A stretch of 64,000 nucleotides of DNA from an uncultured Mediterranea sp. (lineage in GTDB: Bacteria; Bacteroidota; Bacteroidia; Bacteroidales; Bacteroidaceae). A program made the translations under genes and the position numbers. The stretch is taken from the NCBI RefSeq assembly GCF_902493215.1, contig NZ_CABUOL010000006.1:122834-186833 (forward strand), written 5' to 3'. Below the pieces are notes generated by a model that saw only the letters and a list, made by a program, of their open reading frames with translations, had not been told where the DNA came from and searched no databases. Numbering within the stretch: the first letter of the stretch is position 1; each line of letters begins with the position of its first letter. Positions 1 to 7,000 of this stretch are shown here, one piece after another.

Positions 1-362
1 TGCTGGGCGAGCGGTGGCTCATACTGGACCCGCTGGCGGCCGTGGTGGTGAGTCTGTTCATCATGAAGGTGGCCATCCAGCTGCTGGTGCCCTGTGTCGA
101 AGAGCTGTTGGAGAAGTCGCTCCCCGCCGAGGTCGAGGAGAAAATCAAGCAGGAAATCCTTTCTTTCCCCGGCGTTACTTCGCCTCACCACCTGCGCACG
201 CGGCGGATAGGCAGCAGTTACGCCATCGAGGTGCACATCCGCATGGACGGGCAGATAACGCTGGAGGAGGCCCATCATACCGCCACGGCTATCGAGAACC
301 GCCTGAAGAGCGAGTTCGGCAACCGGACTTACATTAATATACATGTAGAACCTGTAAAATAA
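1..362 (+). CDS. Cation diffusion facilitator (CDF) transporter, C-terminal part
   Basis: This is the 3' end of a gene that begins before the window; the frame is open from base 3. The visible part starts with the last membrane helix (LDPLAAVVVSLFIMK) and continues into a cytoplasmic domain of about 90 residues (EEKIKQEILSFPGV, a conserved HHLRTRRIG segment, then IEVHIRMDG and ATAIENRLK). Helix followed by a ferredoxin-like dimerisation domain is the normal C-terminus of CDF metal exporters, which move Zn, Fe or Mn out of the cytoplasm in exchange for protons. The metal-binding helices lie outside the window, so the substrate cannot be judged. The next gene starts 6 bp after the stop, so the two may be cotranscribed. 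Confidence 0.85.
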   Translation, partial: LGERWLILDPLAAVVVSLFIMKVAIQLLVPCVEELLEKSLPAEVEEKIKQEILSFPGVTSPHHLRTRRIGSSYAIEVHIRMDGQITLEEAHHTATAIENRLKSEFGNRTYINIHVEPVK

Positions 363-368
363 CAGAGC

Positions 369-1379
369 ATGAAACAGAGTATCCTGATAACGGGCGCCAG
401 CGGCTTCATCGGCAGTTTTCTGGTAGAAGAGGCCCTGCGCCGCGGCTTCGAGACGTGGGCAGGTGTCCGCGCGTCGAGCAGTCGCAAGTACCTGCAAGAG
501 CCCGGCCTGCACTTTCTGGAGCTGGACTTTGCCCACACCGACTGCCTGTACGAACAGCTCAAGGCCCATCGCGAAGCGCATGGGGCCTTCGACTACGTGG
601 TGCATTGCGCGGGTGTGACGAAGTGCATCGACCCTGCCGACTTCGACCGCGTGAACTGTGGGCAGACCTGTGCCCTGGCCAATGCCCTCCGGAGCCTCGA
701 CATGACGCCCCGCCAGTTTGCTTTCATCAGCACGCTGAGTGTCTTCGGCCCTGTTCACGAGGATACTTACGAACCCATCCGCGAAACCGACACGCCCCAA
801 CCCAACACGGCCTACGGTCGGAGCAAGCTGAAGGCGGAGCAGGTCTTACTGGCCATGGACGGTTTCCCCTGCGTCATTTACCGCCCCACGGGTGTTTACG
901 GCCCCCGCGAACGCGACTATTTCCTGATGGCCGAATCTATCAAGCGGCATGTGGATATGTCGGTGGGCTACCGGCGCCAGGACCTGACGTTTGTCTATGT
1001 GAAGGACGTGGTGCAGGCCGTGTTCCGCGGCATTGAGCGGGGTGTGACGGGGCGTGCCTACTTCCTGTCCGACGGGCAGGTGTATGCCAGCCGTACGTTC
1101 TCCGACCTGATACGCCGCGAACTGGGCAATCCGCTGATTGTTCGCATCAAATGCCCGCTGTTTCTATTAAAAGTCGTATCTTTGCTGGCCGAACGGTGGG
1201 CTGCCCTGCGCAAGACGACGAGCACGCTCAACCGCGACAAGTATAATATAATGAAACAACGCAACTGGCAGTGTGACATCACGCCCGCCGTCCGTGAGCT
1301 GGGCTACCGGCCCGAATACGACCTGGAGCGCGGCGTGAAGGAGACCATTGCCTGGTACAAGAAAGAAGGATGGCTTTAG
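369..1379 (+). CDS. NAD(P)-dependent epimerase/dehydratase (extended SDR)
   Basis: A 336-residue Rossmann-fold enzyme of the extended short-chain dehydrogenase family. The N-terminal nucleotide motif GASGFIGSFLVEEALRRG is intact, and the catalytic YGRSK (YxxxK) motif lies near residue 150, preceded by the STLSVFGP serine strand. The family acts on nucleotide sugars, sterols or other lipids, and the sequence alone does not choose between them. The stop overlaps the start of the downstream PAP2 gene by 10 bp, so the two are translationally coupled. That pairing with a membrane lipid phosphatase/transferase suggests, without proving, a role in lipid rather than sugar metabolism. Confidence 0.85.
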   Translation: MKQSILITGASGFIGSFLVEEALRRGFETWAGVRASSSRKYLQEPGLHFLELDFAHTDCLYEQLKAHREAHGAFDYVVHCAGVTKCIDPADFDRVNCGQTCALANALRSLDMTPRQFAFISTLSVFGPVHEDTYEPIRETDTPQPNTAYGRSKLKAEQVLLAMDGFPCVIYRPTGVYGPRERDYFLMAESIKRHVDMSVGYRRQDLTFVYVKDVVQAVFRGIERGVTGRAYFLSDGQVYASRTFSDLIRRELGNPLIVRIKCPLFLLKVVSLLAERWAALRKTTSTLNRDKYNIMKQRNWQCDITPAVRELGYRPEYDLERGVKETIAWYKKEGWL

Positions 1380-2335
1380 ATATATTCAAGATGGTGGATA
1401 CCCGCAAGGGGCTGTTTGCAATAGAGAAGGTGTCGCTCATCTACAACCTGCTCACGTCGATACTGATACTGTTCCTGTATCAGCGGATGGACCATCCCCT
1501 GCGGATGCTGGGCGACCGTGCACTGATAGCTGCCGTGACCTTCCTGCTGATGTATCTCTACCGCCTGGCGCCCTGCAAGTTTTCTGCCTTTGTGCGTGTC
1601 ACGATACAGATGTCGCTCTTGTCCTACTGGTATCCCGACACGTACGAGTTCAACCGCCTCTTCCCCAATCTGGACCATGTGTTCGCTTCGGCCGAGCAGT
1701 GGCTCTTCGGCGGGCAGCCCGCCATCTGGTTTGCCGAACGCCTGCCCTATATCTGGGTGAGCGAGCCGCTCAACATGGGTTACTTCTTCTACTATCCCAT
1801 GATGCTGGTCATCGTGCTGTGGTACTTCATCCGCCGTTTCGACCTGCTGGAGAAGGTGTCTTTTGTCATCATCTCCTCTTTCTTCCTTTACTATTTCATC
1901 TACATCTTTGTGCCTGTGGCAGGGCCTCAGTTCTACTTTCCGGCCATCGGCATGGAGAATGTCCTGAACGGTGTCTTTCCCTCCATCGGCGATTACTTCA
2001 ACCACAATCAGGAACTGTTGCCGGGGCCGGGCTACGAGCATGGTTTCTTCTATAATCTGGTGGAGAGTTCGCAGCAGGTGGGTGAGCGTCCCACGGCCGC
2101 CTTCCCTTCGTCGCATGTCGGTGTGTCGACCATCCTGATGATTATGGCCTGGCGTGGCAGCCGCTGGCTTTTTGCCTGCCTGATGCCCTTCTATGTACTG
2201 CTCTGCTGTGCCACGGTCTACATCCAGGCGCACTACCTCATCGATGCCGTAGCGGGCTTCATCACGGCTTTCGGCTTGTACGTGCTCACCACCTGGATGT
2301 TCAAGCGCTGGTTTGCGCAGCCCATGTTCCGCTGA
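1370..2335 (+). CDS. PAP2-superfamily membrane protein, possibly inositol-phosphorylceramide-synthase-like
   Basis: A 321-residue protein with about six hydrophobic helices. The phosphatase/transferase signature is clear: GERPTAAFPSSHVG holds the second motif with its histidine, and AHYLIDAVAG holds the third motif with the H-x3-D pair. The long N-terminal membrane region and the FPSSHV form resemble the AUR1-like branch of PAP2, which includes inositol phosphorylceramide synthases, more than soluble acid phosphatases. Bacteroides make sphingolipids, so a head-group transferase is plausible, but this is inference. It overlaps the upstream dehydrogenase by 10 bp. Confidence 0.75.
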   Translation: MALDIFKMVDTRKGLFAIEKVSLIYNLLTSILILFLYQRMDHPLRMLGDRALIAAVTFLLMYLYRLAPCKFSAFVRVTIQMSLLSYWYPDTYEFNRLFPNLDHVFASAEQWLFGGQPAIWFAERLPYIWVSEPLNMGYFFYYPMMLVIVLWYFIRRFDLLEKVSFVIISSFFLYYFIYIFVPVAGPQFYFPAIGMENVLNGVFPSIGDYFNHNQELLPGPGYEHGFFYNLVESSQQVGERPTAAFPSSHVGVSTILMIMAWRGSRWLFACLMPFYVLLCCATVYIQAHYLIDAVAGFITAFGLYVLTTWMFKRWFAQPMFR

Positions 2336-2418
2336 CTGTATGCTTCCCTCGGGGTGGAGAGATTTCCCCTCCGCCTTTGAAGGGAGTGTGTCTTCAGAGG
2401 CTGTGCGAGCCTTTATGT

Positions 2419-2490
2419 CGGGCGGGATAGAAAATTATTTCGCCCGACATAATTTTCTATTTCGGGCGAAATAGTTGCCAATTTCGCCCG
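2419..2490. repeat. 22-bp-period array of CGGGCG/CGCCCG motifs
   Basis: Four copies of a GC-rich hexamer core, alternately direct (CGGGCG) and inverted (CGCCCG), start near 2419, 2441, 2463 and 2485, so the spacing is 22 bp each time. Each neighbouring pair can form a hairpin, for example ATGTCGGGCG with CGCCCGACAT. The array sits between the ends of two convergent genes (PAP2 and dus) and could also serve as a bidirectional terminator, but there is no T-tract. See the related arrays near 10.7, 16.3, 32.8 and 53.7 kb. Confidence 0.7.
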
Positions 2491-2571
2491 GAATAAAGAC
2501 ACGCACATAGGCGGGAGAGGGAGTGCTGACAGGTGCGGTGGGGAAGAGTAATCGCCGGAGGAGGGCGGGTG

Positions 2572-3558
2572 TCACCGCTCCTTCAGCCGTGGGAGGATGG
2601 CGTCGAAGATGCGGAACAATTCCTCCTTCGTCTCGGCGCGGAGCATGGCGATGCGCGTGTCGCGGAAGTTGGGCAGACCCTTGAACAGGGGGCTGGCGGC
2701 CAGGTGGCGGCGCACGTGGAGGATACCGCGGCGTTCGTCCAGCAGGTTGACACTGTCTTCCACCTCCTGGCGGAGCACGTCCATGCACCATTCGGGGGTG
2801 AGCGGGGGAAGCTCTTCGCCCGTCTCCAGGTAATGCTTCACTTCCTTGAATATCCACGGCCGTCCGAAGCTGGCACGGCCTATCATGATGGCGTCCACGC
2901 CGTAGCGCTCGAAGCACTCGAGGGCACGTTGCGGGGTGGTGACGTCGCCGTTGCCGATGATGGGGATGTGTATGCGCGGATTCTTCTTCACCTCGCCGAT
3001 GAGGGTCCAGTCGGCTTCGCCCGTGTACATCTGTGCGCGGGTACGGCCGTGGATGGTCAGGGCGCTGATGCCGCAGTCCTGCAACTGTTCGGCCAGGGTG
3101 ACGATAATCTTGTGCTCGGCATCCCAGCCGAGGCGGGTCTTCACGGTAACGGGTATCTTCACCGCATCGACCACGGCGCGGGTGATCTCCAGCATCAGCG
3201 GGATGTTCTGGAGCATGCCCGCTCCGGCTCCCTTGCCCGCCACGCGCTTCACGGGGCAGCCGAAGTTGATGTCGAGGATGTCAGGGCGTGCCTGTTCCAC
3301 AATCTTGGCGGCTTCGACCATCGTGGCCGTGTCGCGTCCGTATATCTGGATGGCTACGGGGCGTTCTTCGTCGCTGATGTTGAGCTTCTGCTCCGTCTTG
3401 CTGACGGAACGTATCAGGGCGTCGGCCGAAACGAACTCGGTATATACCATGTCGGCGCCGAAGCGCTTGCACATCAGGCGGAAGGCGGGGTCGGTGACGT
3501 CCTCCATCGGGGCGAGGAGTACGGGGCGCGGACCCAGGTTTATGTTGGCTATTTTCAT
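2572..3558 (-). CDS. dusB: tRNA-dihydrouridine synthase, DusB type
   Basis: A 328-residue FMN-dependent reductase that converts specific uridines in the tRNA D-loop to dihydrouridine. Typical features in order: an N-terminal LAPMEDVTDPAFR flavin-binding segment, the NFGCPVKRVAGKGAGAGML segment with the catalytic cysteine, VTVKTRLGWD, IHGRTRAQMYTGEADW, and the phosphate-binding IGNGDV. Length and motifs fit the DusB/Nif3-linked Dus family. It is transcribed divergently from the U32-family gene at 3628, from overlapping promoters, so two tRNA-modification-type genes share one control region. Confidence 0.9.
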   Translation of the reverse strand: MKIANINLGPRPVLLAPMEDVTDPAFRLMCKRFGADMVYTEFVSADALIRSVSKTEQKLNISDEERPVAIQIYGRDTATMVEAAKIVEQARPDILDINFGCPVKRVAGKGAGAGMLQNIPLMLEITRAVVDAVKIPVTVKTRLGWDAEHKIIVTLAEQLQDCGISALTIHGRTRAQMYTGEADWTLIGEVKKNPRIHIPIIGNGDVTTPQRALECFERYGVDAIMIGRASFGRPWIFKEVKHYLETGEELPPLTPEWCMDVLRQEVEDSVNLLDERRGILHVRRHLAASPLFKGLPNFRDTRIAMLRAETKEELFRIFDAILPRLKER

Positions 3559-3578
3559 ATTCTGTTGCGTTTAGGCTG

Positions 3579-3586
3579 CAAAAGTA
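3579..3586 (-). promoter_or_regulatory. Promoter -7 element for dusB
   Basis: On the minus strand this reads TACTTTTG, an exact match to the Bacteroides -7 consensus TAnnTTTG. It lies about 20 bp upstream of the dusB start codon and 13 bp from the oppositely oriented element at 3599. Confidence 0.55.
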
Positions 3587-3598
3587 CGGAAAAATATC

Positions 3599-3606
3599 TA
3601 CCTTTG
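3599..3606 (+). promoter_or_regulatory. Promoter -7 element for the U32-family gene
   Basis: TACCTTTG matches the Bacteroides TAnnTTTG consensus and lies about 22 bp before the start codon at 3628. It is back-to-back with the dusB promoter. Confidence 0.55.
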
Positions 3607-3627
3607 CCACATAACTGATAAAAAGAC

Positions 3628-4911
3628 ATGGAACTGAAAGACTTTGAGATAATGGCCCCCGTCGGCTCGCGCGAGTCGCTGGCCGCCGCCATACAGGCCG
3701 GAGCGGATTCTATCTACTTCGGCATCGAGAACCTGAACATGCGTGCCCGTTCGGCCAATACGTTCACCATCGACGACCTGCGCGAGATAGCCCGCACGTG
3801 CGACGAGCACGGCATGAAGAGCTACCTCACCGTGAATACCATCATCTACGACCAGGACATCCCCCTGATGCGTACCATCGTGCGTGCCGCCAAGGATGCC
3901 GGCATCTCGGCCATCATCGCGGCCGACGTGGCCGTGATGACCTATGCCCGCGAGATAGGGCAGGAGGTACACCTCAGCACGCAGCTCAATATCAGCAACG
4001 TGGAAGCCCTGCGCTTCTACGCCCAGTTTGCCGACGTGGTGGTGCTGGCGCGTGAACTCAACTTGGACCAGGTGGCCGAAATCTACCGCCACATCTGCGA
4101 AGAGAATATCTGCGGCCCGTCGGGCCAGCGCATCCGCATCGAGATGTTCTGTCACGGCGCCCTGTGCATGGCCGTCAGCGGCAAGTGCTACCTGTCGCTC
4201 CACCAGATGAACAACTCGGCCAACCGTGGTGCCTGCATGCAGGTGTGCCGCCGCTCCTACATCGTGCGCGACAAGGAGACCGACGCCGAGCTGGAGATTG
4301 ACAACCAGTACATCATGTCGCCCAAGGACCTGAAGACCATCCACTTCATGAACAAGATGATGGATGCGGGCGTGCGGGTGTTCAAGATAGAAGGCCGTGC
4401 GCGCGGCCCCGAGTATGTGCGCACCGTGGTGGAGTGCTACAAGGAAGCCATCCGAGCCTACCTGGACAATACGTTCACGGACGAGAAGATAGAAGAGTGG
4501 AACCGCCGCTTGGCCACGGTCTTCAACCGCGGCTTCTGGGACGGCTACTACCTGGGCCAGCGTCTGGGCGAATGGACGAAGAACTACGGTTCGGCGGCCA
4601 CGGAGCGCAAGATATACGTGGGCAAGGGTATCCGCTACTTCTCCAACATCGGCGTGGCCGAGTTCCTCGTGGAGGCGGCCGAAGTCAATGTGGGCGACAA
4701 GCTGCTCATCACCGGTCCCACGACCGGCGCCGAGTATGTCACGCTGGAGGAGGCGCGCGTTGACCTGAAGCCCGTCCAGACCGTCCACAAAGGCGAACAC
4801 TTCTCCATGAAGTCCGTCAAGATACGCCCCAGCGACAAGCTCTACAAGCTGGTCAGCCTCGAGGAACTGAAACGCTTCAAGGGACTGGATGTGGAACATC
4901 AGCGAGGATAA
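3628..4911 (+). CDS. U32-family protein, TrhP/YegQ-like tRNA hydroxylation factor
   Basis: A 427-residue member of the family historically called peptidase U32. It has the N-terminal TIM-barrel pattern (APVGSRESLAAAIQAGADSIYFG), EVHLSTQLNISN, and the cysteine cluster FCHGALCMAVSGKCYLS followed by NRGACMQVCRR, which provides four conserved cysteines for an Fe-S cluster. DLKTIHFM and KIEGRARGPEYV follow, and a C-terminal beta-barrel. In E. coli and B. subtilis this length class (TrhP/YrrN-YrrO) makes 5-hydroxyuridine at tRNA position 34 using prephenate. Its divergent pairing with dusB supports an RNA-modification role here. A true protease is unlikely. Confidence 0.8.
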   Translation: MELKDFEIMAPVGSRESLAAAIQAGADSIYFGIENLNMRARSANTFTIDDLREIARTCDEHGMKSYLTVNTIIYDQDIPLMRTIVRAAKDAGISAIIAADVAVMTYAREIGQEVHLSTQLNISNVEALRFYAQFADVVVLARELNLDQVAEIYRHICEENICGPSGQRIRIEMFCHGALCMAVSGKCYLSLHQMNNSANRGACMQVCRRSYIVRDKETDAELEIDNQYIMSPKDLKTIHFMNKMMDAGVRVFKIEGRARGPEYVRTVVECYKEAIRAYLDNTFTDEKIEEWNRRLATVFNRGFWDGYYLGQRLGEWTKNYGSAATERKIYVGKGIRYFSNIGVAEFLVEAAEVNVGDKLLITGPTTGAEYVTLEEARVDLKPVQTVHKGEHFSMKSVKIRPSDKLYKLVSLEELKRFKGLDVEHQRG

Positions 4912-4942
4912 TAGGTTCACCACAGAGGAGAATATAAATAGA

Positions 4943-5009
4943 CACCACAGATTACACAGATTAACACAGAACTAATAACAATCTGTGTCAATCCGTGTAA
5001 TCTGTGGTG
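4943..5009. repeat. Large imperfect hairpin (CACCACAGATTACAC type)
   Basis: The left arm CACCACAGATTACACAGATT pairs with the right arm AATCCGTGTAATCTGTGGTG across a loop of about 25 bp that itself contains ACACAGA/TCTGTGT. The outer flanks TTCACCACAGA and TCTGTGGTGAA extend the symmetry. It fills most of the gap between the U32 gene and the thioesterase gene on the same strand. There is no T-tract, so it is not a classical terminator and may be an RNA-stabilising or mobile intergenic element. Confidence 0.75.
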
Positions 5010-5027
5010 AACTTAAAACAATAGACT

Positions 5028-5447
5028 ATGGCAGAAAAATACATCTACGAGCTGGAAATGAAGGTGCGCGACTACGAATGCGACCTGCAGGGTATTGTGA
5101 ACAACGCCAACTACCAGCATTACTTGGAGCATACGCGCCACGAGTTTCTCACTTCCGTGGGCATCAGCTTTGCCGCCCTTCACGAGCAGGGCGTTGACCC
5201 CGTGGTGGCTCGCATCAGCATGGCCTTCAAGACACCTCTGAAGAGCGGTGATGAGTTCGTTTCGAAGCTCTATATGAAGAAAGAAGGCATCAAGTACGTC
5301 TTCTATCAGGACATCTTCCGTAAGAGCGACGGCAAGGTGTCATTGAAAGGCGTGGTCGAGGCAGTCTGCGTGGTAAATGGCAGATTGAGCGAGAGCGAGT
5401 TGTTCGACCATGTCTTCGCACCCTATTTGACGCCTGTGGTTGATTGA
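5028..5447 (+). CDS. Acyl-CoA thioesterase (hotdog fold, 4HBT/YbgC-like)
   Basis: A 139-residue single hotdog domain. The active-site segment YECDLQGIVNNANYQHYLEHTR matches the 4-hydroxybenzoyl-CoA/YbgC thioesterase pattern, with the catalytic Asp near residue 19 followed by GIVNNANY and a conserved glutamate helix. Such enzymes hydrolyse short or medium acyl-CoA or aryl-CoA thioesters in the cytoplasm. The natural substrate cannot be told from the sequence. The downstream dprA follows within about 30 bp. Confidence 0.85.
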   Translation: MAEKYIYELEMKVRDYECDLQGIVNNANYQHYLEHTRHEFLTSVGISFAALHEQGVDPVVARISMAFKTPLKSGDEFVSKLYMKKEGIKYVFYQDIFRKSDGKVSLKGVVEAVCVVNGRLSESELFDHVFAPYLTPVVD

Positions 5448-5478
5448 ACCTTCCTTTTCACGCTTAAATCTGAAAACC

Positions 5479-6597
5479 ATGAATACCGACGAACGAATTT
5501 GCAGTATCGCCCTGACCCTTTGTGCGGGTATCGGACATATTGGTGCCAAGCGGCTGGTGGATACCGTGGGCAGTGCGACCGAGGTGTTCCGTCTCCGCAC
5601 GGAGCTGCCTGAACGTTATCCGGGTATCATCCATGCTTCTGTCGTAGCCGCACTCGATAACCCTTCTGCCTTCCTCCGGGCTGAGAAAGAACTGGAGTGG
5701 GCCGAGAAGAACCGTGTGGACTGTCTGACCTTGGCTGACGAACGTTATCCCTCACGTCTGCGTGAGTGTGAGGATGCCCCTGTCGCCTTGTTCTTCAAGG
5801 GAAACACCGACTTGAACCGCCTGCGGGTAGTCAGTATGGTAGGTACCCGTCATGCTACCGATTATGGGAAACAGTTCTGTGCCGATTTTCTTCGTGACCT
5901 TTCTGCCTTGTGTCCCGATGTGCTGGTTGTCAGTGGTCTGGCCTATGGCATTGATGTGCATGCTCATAGGGAAGCCTTGGCCAATGGACTTTCTACTGTA
6001 GGAGTGCTGGCCCACGGGCTGGACCGTATCTATCCTTCGGTTCATCGGAAAACAGCCGTCGATATGTTAGCCAAGGGAGGTCTGTTGACGGAGTTTCCGA
6101 CCGATACCAATCCCGACCGTCACAACTTTGTCAGCCGCAACCGCATTGTGGCTGGTATGAGCGATGCCGTCATTGTGGTGGAGTCGGCAGCCAAAGGCGG
6201 TTCACTCATCACGGCTGAACTGGCTGAGGGTTATCACCGCGACTGCTTTGCCGTACCCGGACGTACGGGTGATGCCTATTCTGTGGGTTGTAACCAGCTG
6301 ATTCGCGACAACAAAGCAGCTCTTATCAACGATGCTTCCGATTTTATACGGGCTATGAGTTGGGAGCAGGCTGGTGAAAATGGTAAGGTAATAGCCGTAC
6401 AACGAAATCTTTTCCCCGAGCTGACTGAAGAAGAACAATGTGTGGTCAGTATCTTGAGTCGTGACGATTTACACATCAATACATTGGTTGTGGAATGCAA
6501 CATACCTGTAAACCGCATGAGCGCAATCCTTTTCGAGCTTGAAATGAAGGGAGTCGTGAAGGCATTGGTAGGTGGAGTTTACCATCTGTTGGGGTAA
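5479..6597 (+). CDS. dprA: DNA-processing protein DprA
   Basis: A 372-residue single-stranded-DNA-binding protein that loads RecA during natural transformation. The Rossmann-like core is complete: VSMVGTRHATDYG, VVSGLAYGIDVHAH, GGLLTEFPTDTNPDRHNFVSRNRI, VESAAKGGSLITAELA and the PGRTGDAYSVGCNQLI segment. A C-terminal winged-helix-like region (residues about 310-372) follows. An earlier in-frame ATG at 5440 would overlap the thioesterase gene. I chose 5479 because homology begins at DERICSIALTL. comM at 28883 is a second competence-type gene in the window. Confidence 0.9.
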   Translation: MNTDERICSIALTLCAGIGHIGAKRLVDTVGSATEVFRLRTELPERYPGIIHASVVAALDNPSAFLRAEKELEWAEKNRVDCLTLADERYPSRLRECEDAPVALFFKGNTDLNRLRVVSMVGTRHATDYGKQFCADFLRDLSALCPDVLVVSGLAYGIDVHAHREALANGLSTVGVLAHGLDRIYPSVHRKTAVDMLAKGGLLTEFPTDTNPDRHNFVSRNRIVAGMSDAVIVVESAAKGGSLITAELAEGYHRDCFAVPGRTGDAYSVGCNQLIRDNKAALINDASDFIRAMSWEQAGENGKVIAVQRNLFPELTEEEQCVVSILSRDDLHINTLVVECNIPVNRMSAILFELEMKGVVKALVGGVYHLLG

Positions 6598-6603
6598 GGG
6601 CAT

Positions 6604-6625
6604 AAAAAAGGGCTCCGCCGAGCCC
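6604..6625 (-). terminator. Rho-independent terminator (minus strand)
   Basis: A six-base-pair GC stem (GGGCTC/GAGCCC) with a four-base loop, followed on the minus strand by TTTTTT. Transcription must come from the right, but frdB already terminates at 6925. This therefore implies a separate minus-strand transcript in the intergenic region. Confidence 0.75.
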
Positions 6626-6790
6626 AACCTTTGTTAACCTTAAATCTAATACTATGAAAAAAATCACTGCACAAATGTATAGCTTCTTTTCGTATCCTCC
6701 AAACCATTCTTCCTTTTCGGCTGCTATTTTAAACTACTTTCACTATTATTTATTGTTTGCGCACACAAAAATCCTATTGATTGCTGTTTG
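6604..6790 (-). ncRNA. Candidate small RNA with its own terminator and FNR-like upstream site
   Basis: The gap 6598-7000 has no convincing protein gene. On the minus strand it ends in a terminator at 6604-6625: stem GGGCTC/GAGCCC, loop GGCG, then six T. That terminator faces away from frdB, which has its own terminator at 6925-6965. About 190 bp upstream lies a weak promoter (TATTTTG near 6797-6803). Upstream of that, centred about 42 bp from the presumed start, is a perfect FNR-type palindrome. The RNA boundaries are inferred. A 63-codon plus-strand reading frame at 6654-6845 covers the same DNA but has low-complexity hydrophobic content. Confidence 0.4.
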
Positions 6791-6798
6791 CGCACACA
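6754..6798. promoter_or_regulatory. Duplicated 14-bp imperfect palindrome (operator-like)
   Basis: TGTTTGCGCACACA occurs at about 6754-6767 and again at 6785-6798, 31 bp apart, which is three helical turns. Each copy is palindromic about TGCGCA except for one position pair. Identical copies on the same DNA face are typical of a dimeric regulator. They overlap or follow the presumed start of the candidate small RNA. Confidence 0.55.
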
Positions 6799-6824
6799 AA
6801 ATAAATAATCAAAGCAACTTTACC

Positions 6825-6838
6825 TTGATATATATCAA
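6825..6838. promoter_or_regulatory. FNR/CRP-family binding site candidate
   Basis: TTGATATATATCAA is a perfect match to the FNR consensus TTGAT-N4-ATCAA and is part of a 16-bp perfect palindrome (6824-6839). It lies between dprA and the fumarate reductase operon but downstream of the operon's terminator, so it most likely serves the minus-strand candidate small RNA. Confidence 0.5.
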
Positions 6839-6924
6839 GTTGTAAATTGCCGGTTTAAAGGTGTGACGAAGTGCTACCCTTTGCCGTTTTATTGGAAATA
6901 TGTGAGGCCTAATGCTTATGATAT

Positions 6925-6965
6925 AAAAAGAACTCCCCTGCCGGAAGTTTCCGACAGAGGAGTTC
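6925..6965 (-). terminator. Terminator of the frd operon
   Basis: On the minus strand, stem GAACTCCTCTGTCGG pairs imperfectly with CCGGCAGGGGAGTTC and is followed by TTTTT. It lies 35 bp past the frdB stop. Confidence 0.8.
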
Positions 6966-7000
6966 GTGTTGATATTAATCAAATGTAGAAAGGAGTCTGA

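Noticed and set aside
3598..4923. Long minus-strand frame opposite the U32-family gene
   Set aside because: It is an antisense shadow with His/Val/Leu-rich composition, no family motifs, and complete overlap with a well-supported gene.
6654..6845. 63-residue plus-strand protein gene
   Set aside because: It is low-complexity, rich in Phe, Tyr, His and Asn, and its frame crosses the operators and the FNR-like palindrome. A non-coding role explains the region better, though a tiny protein is not excluded.
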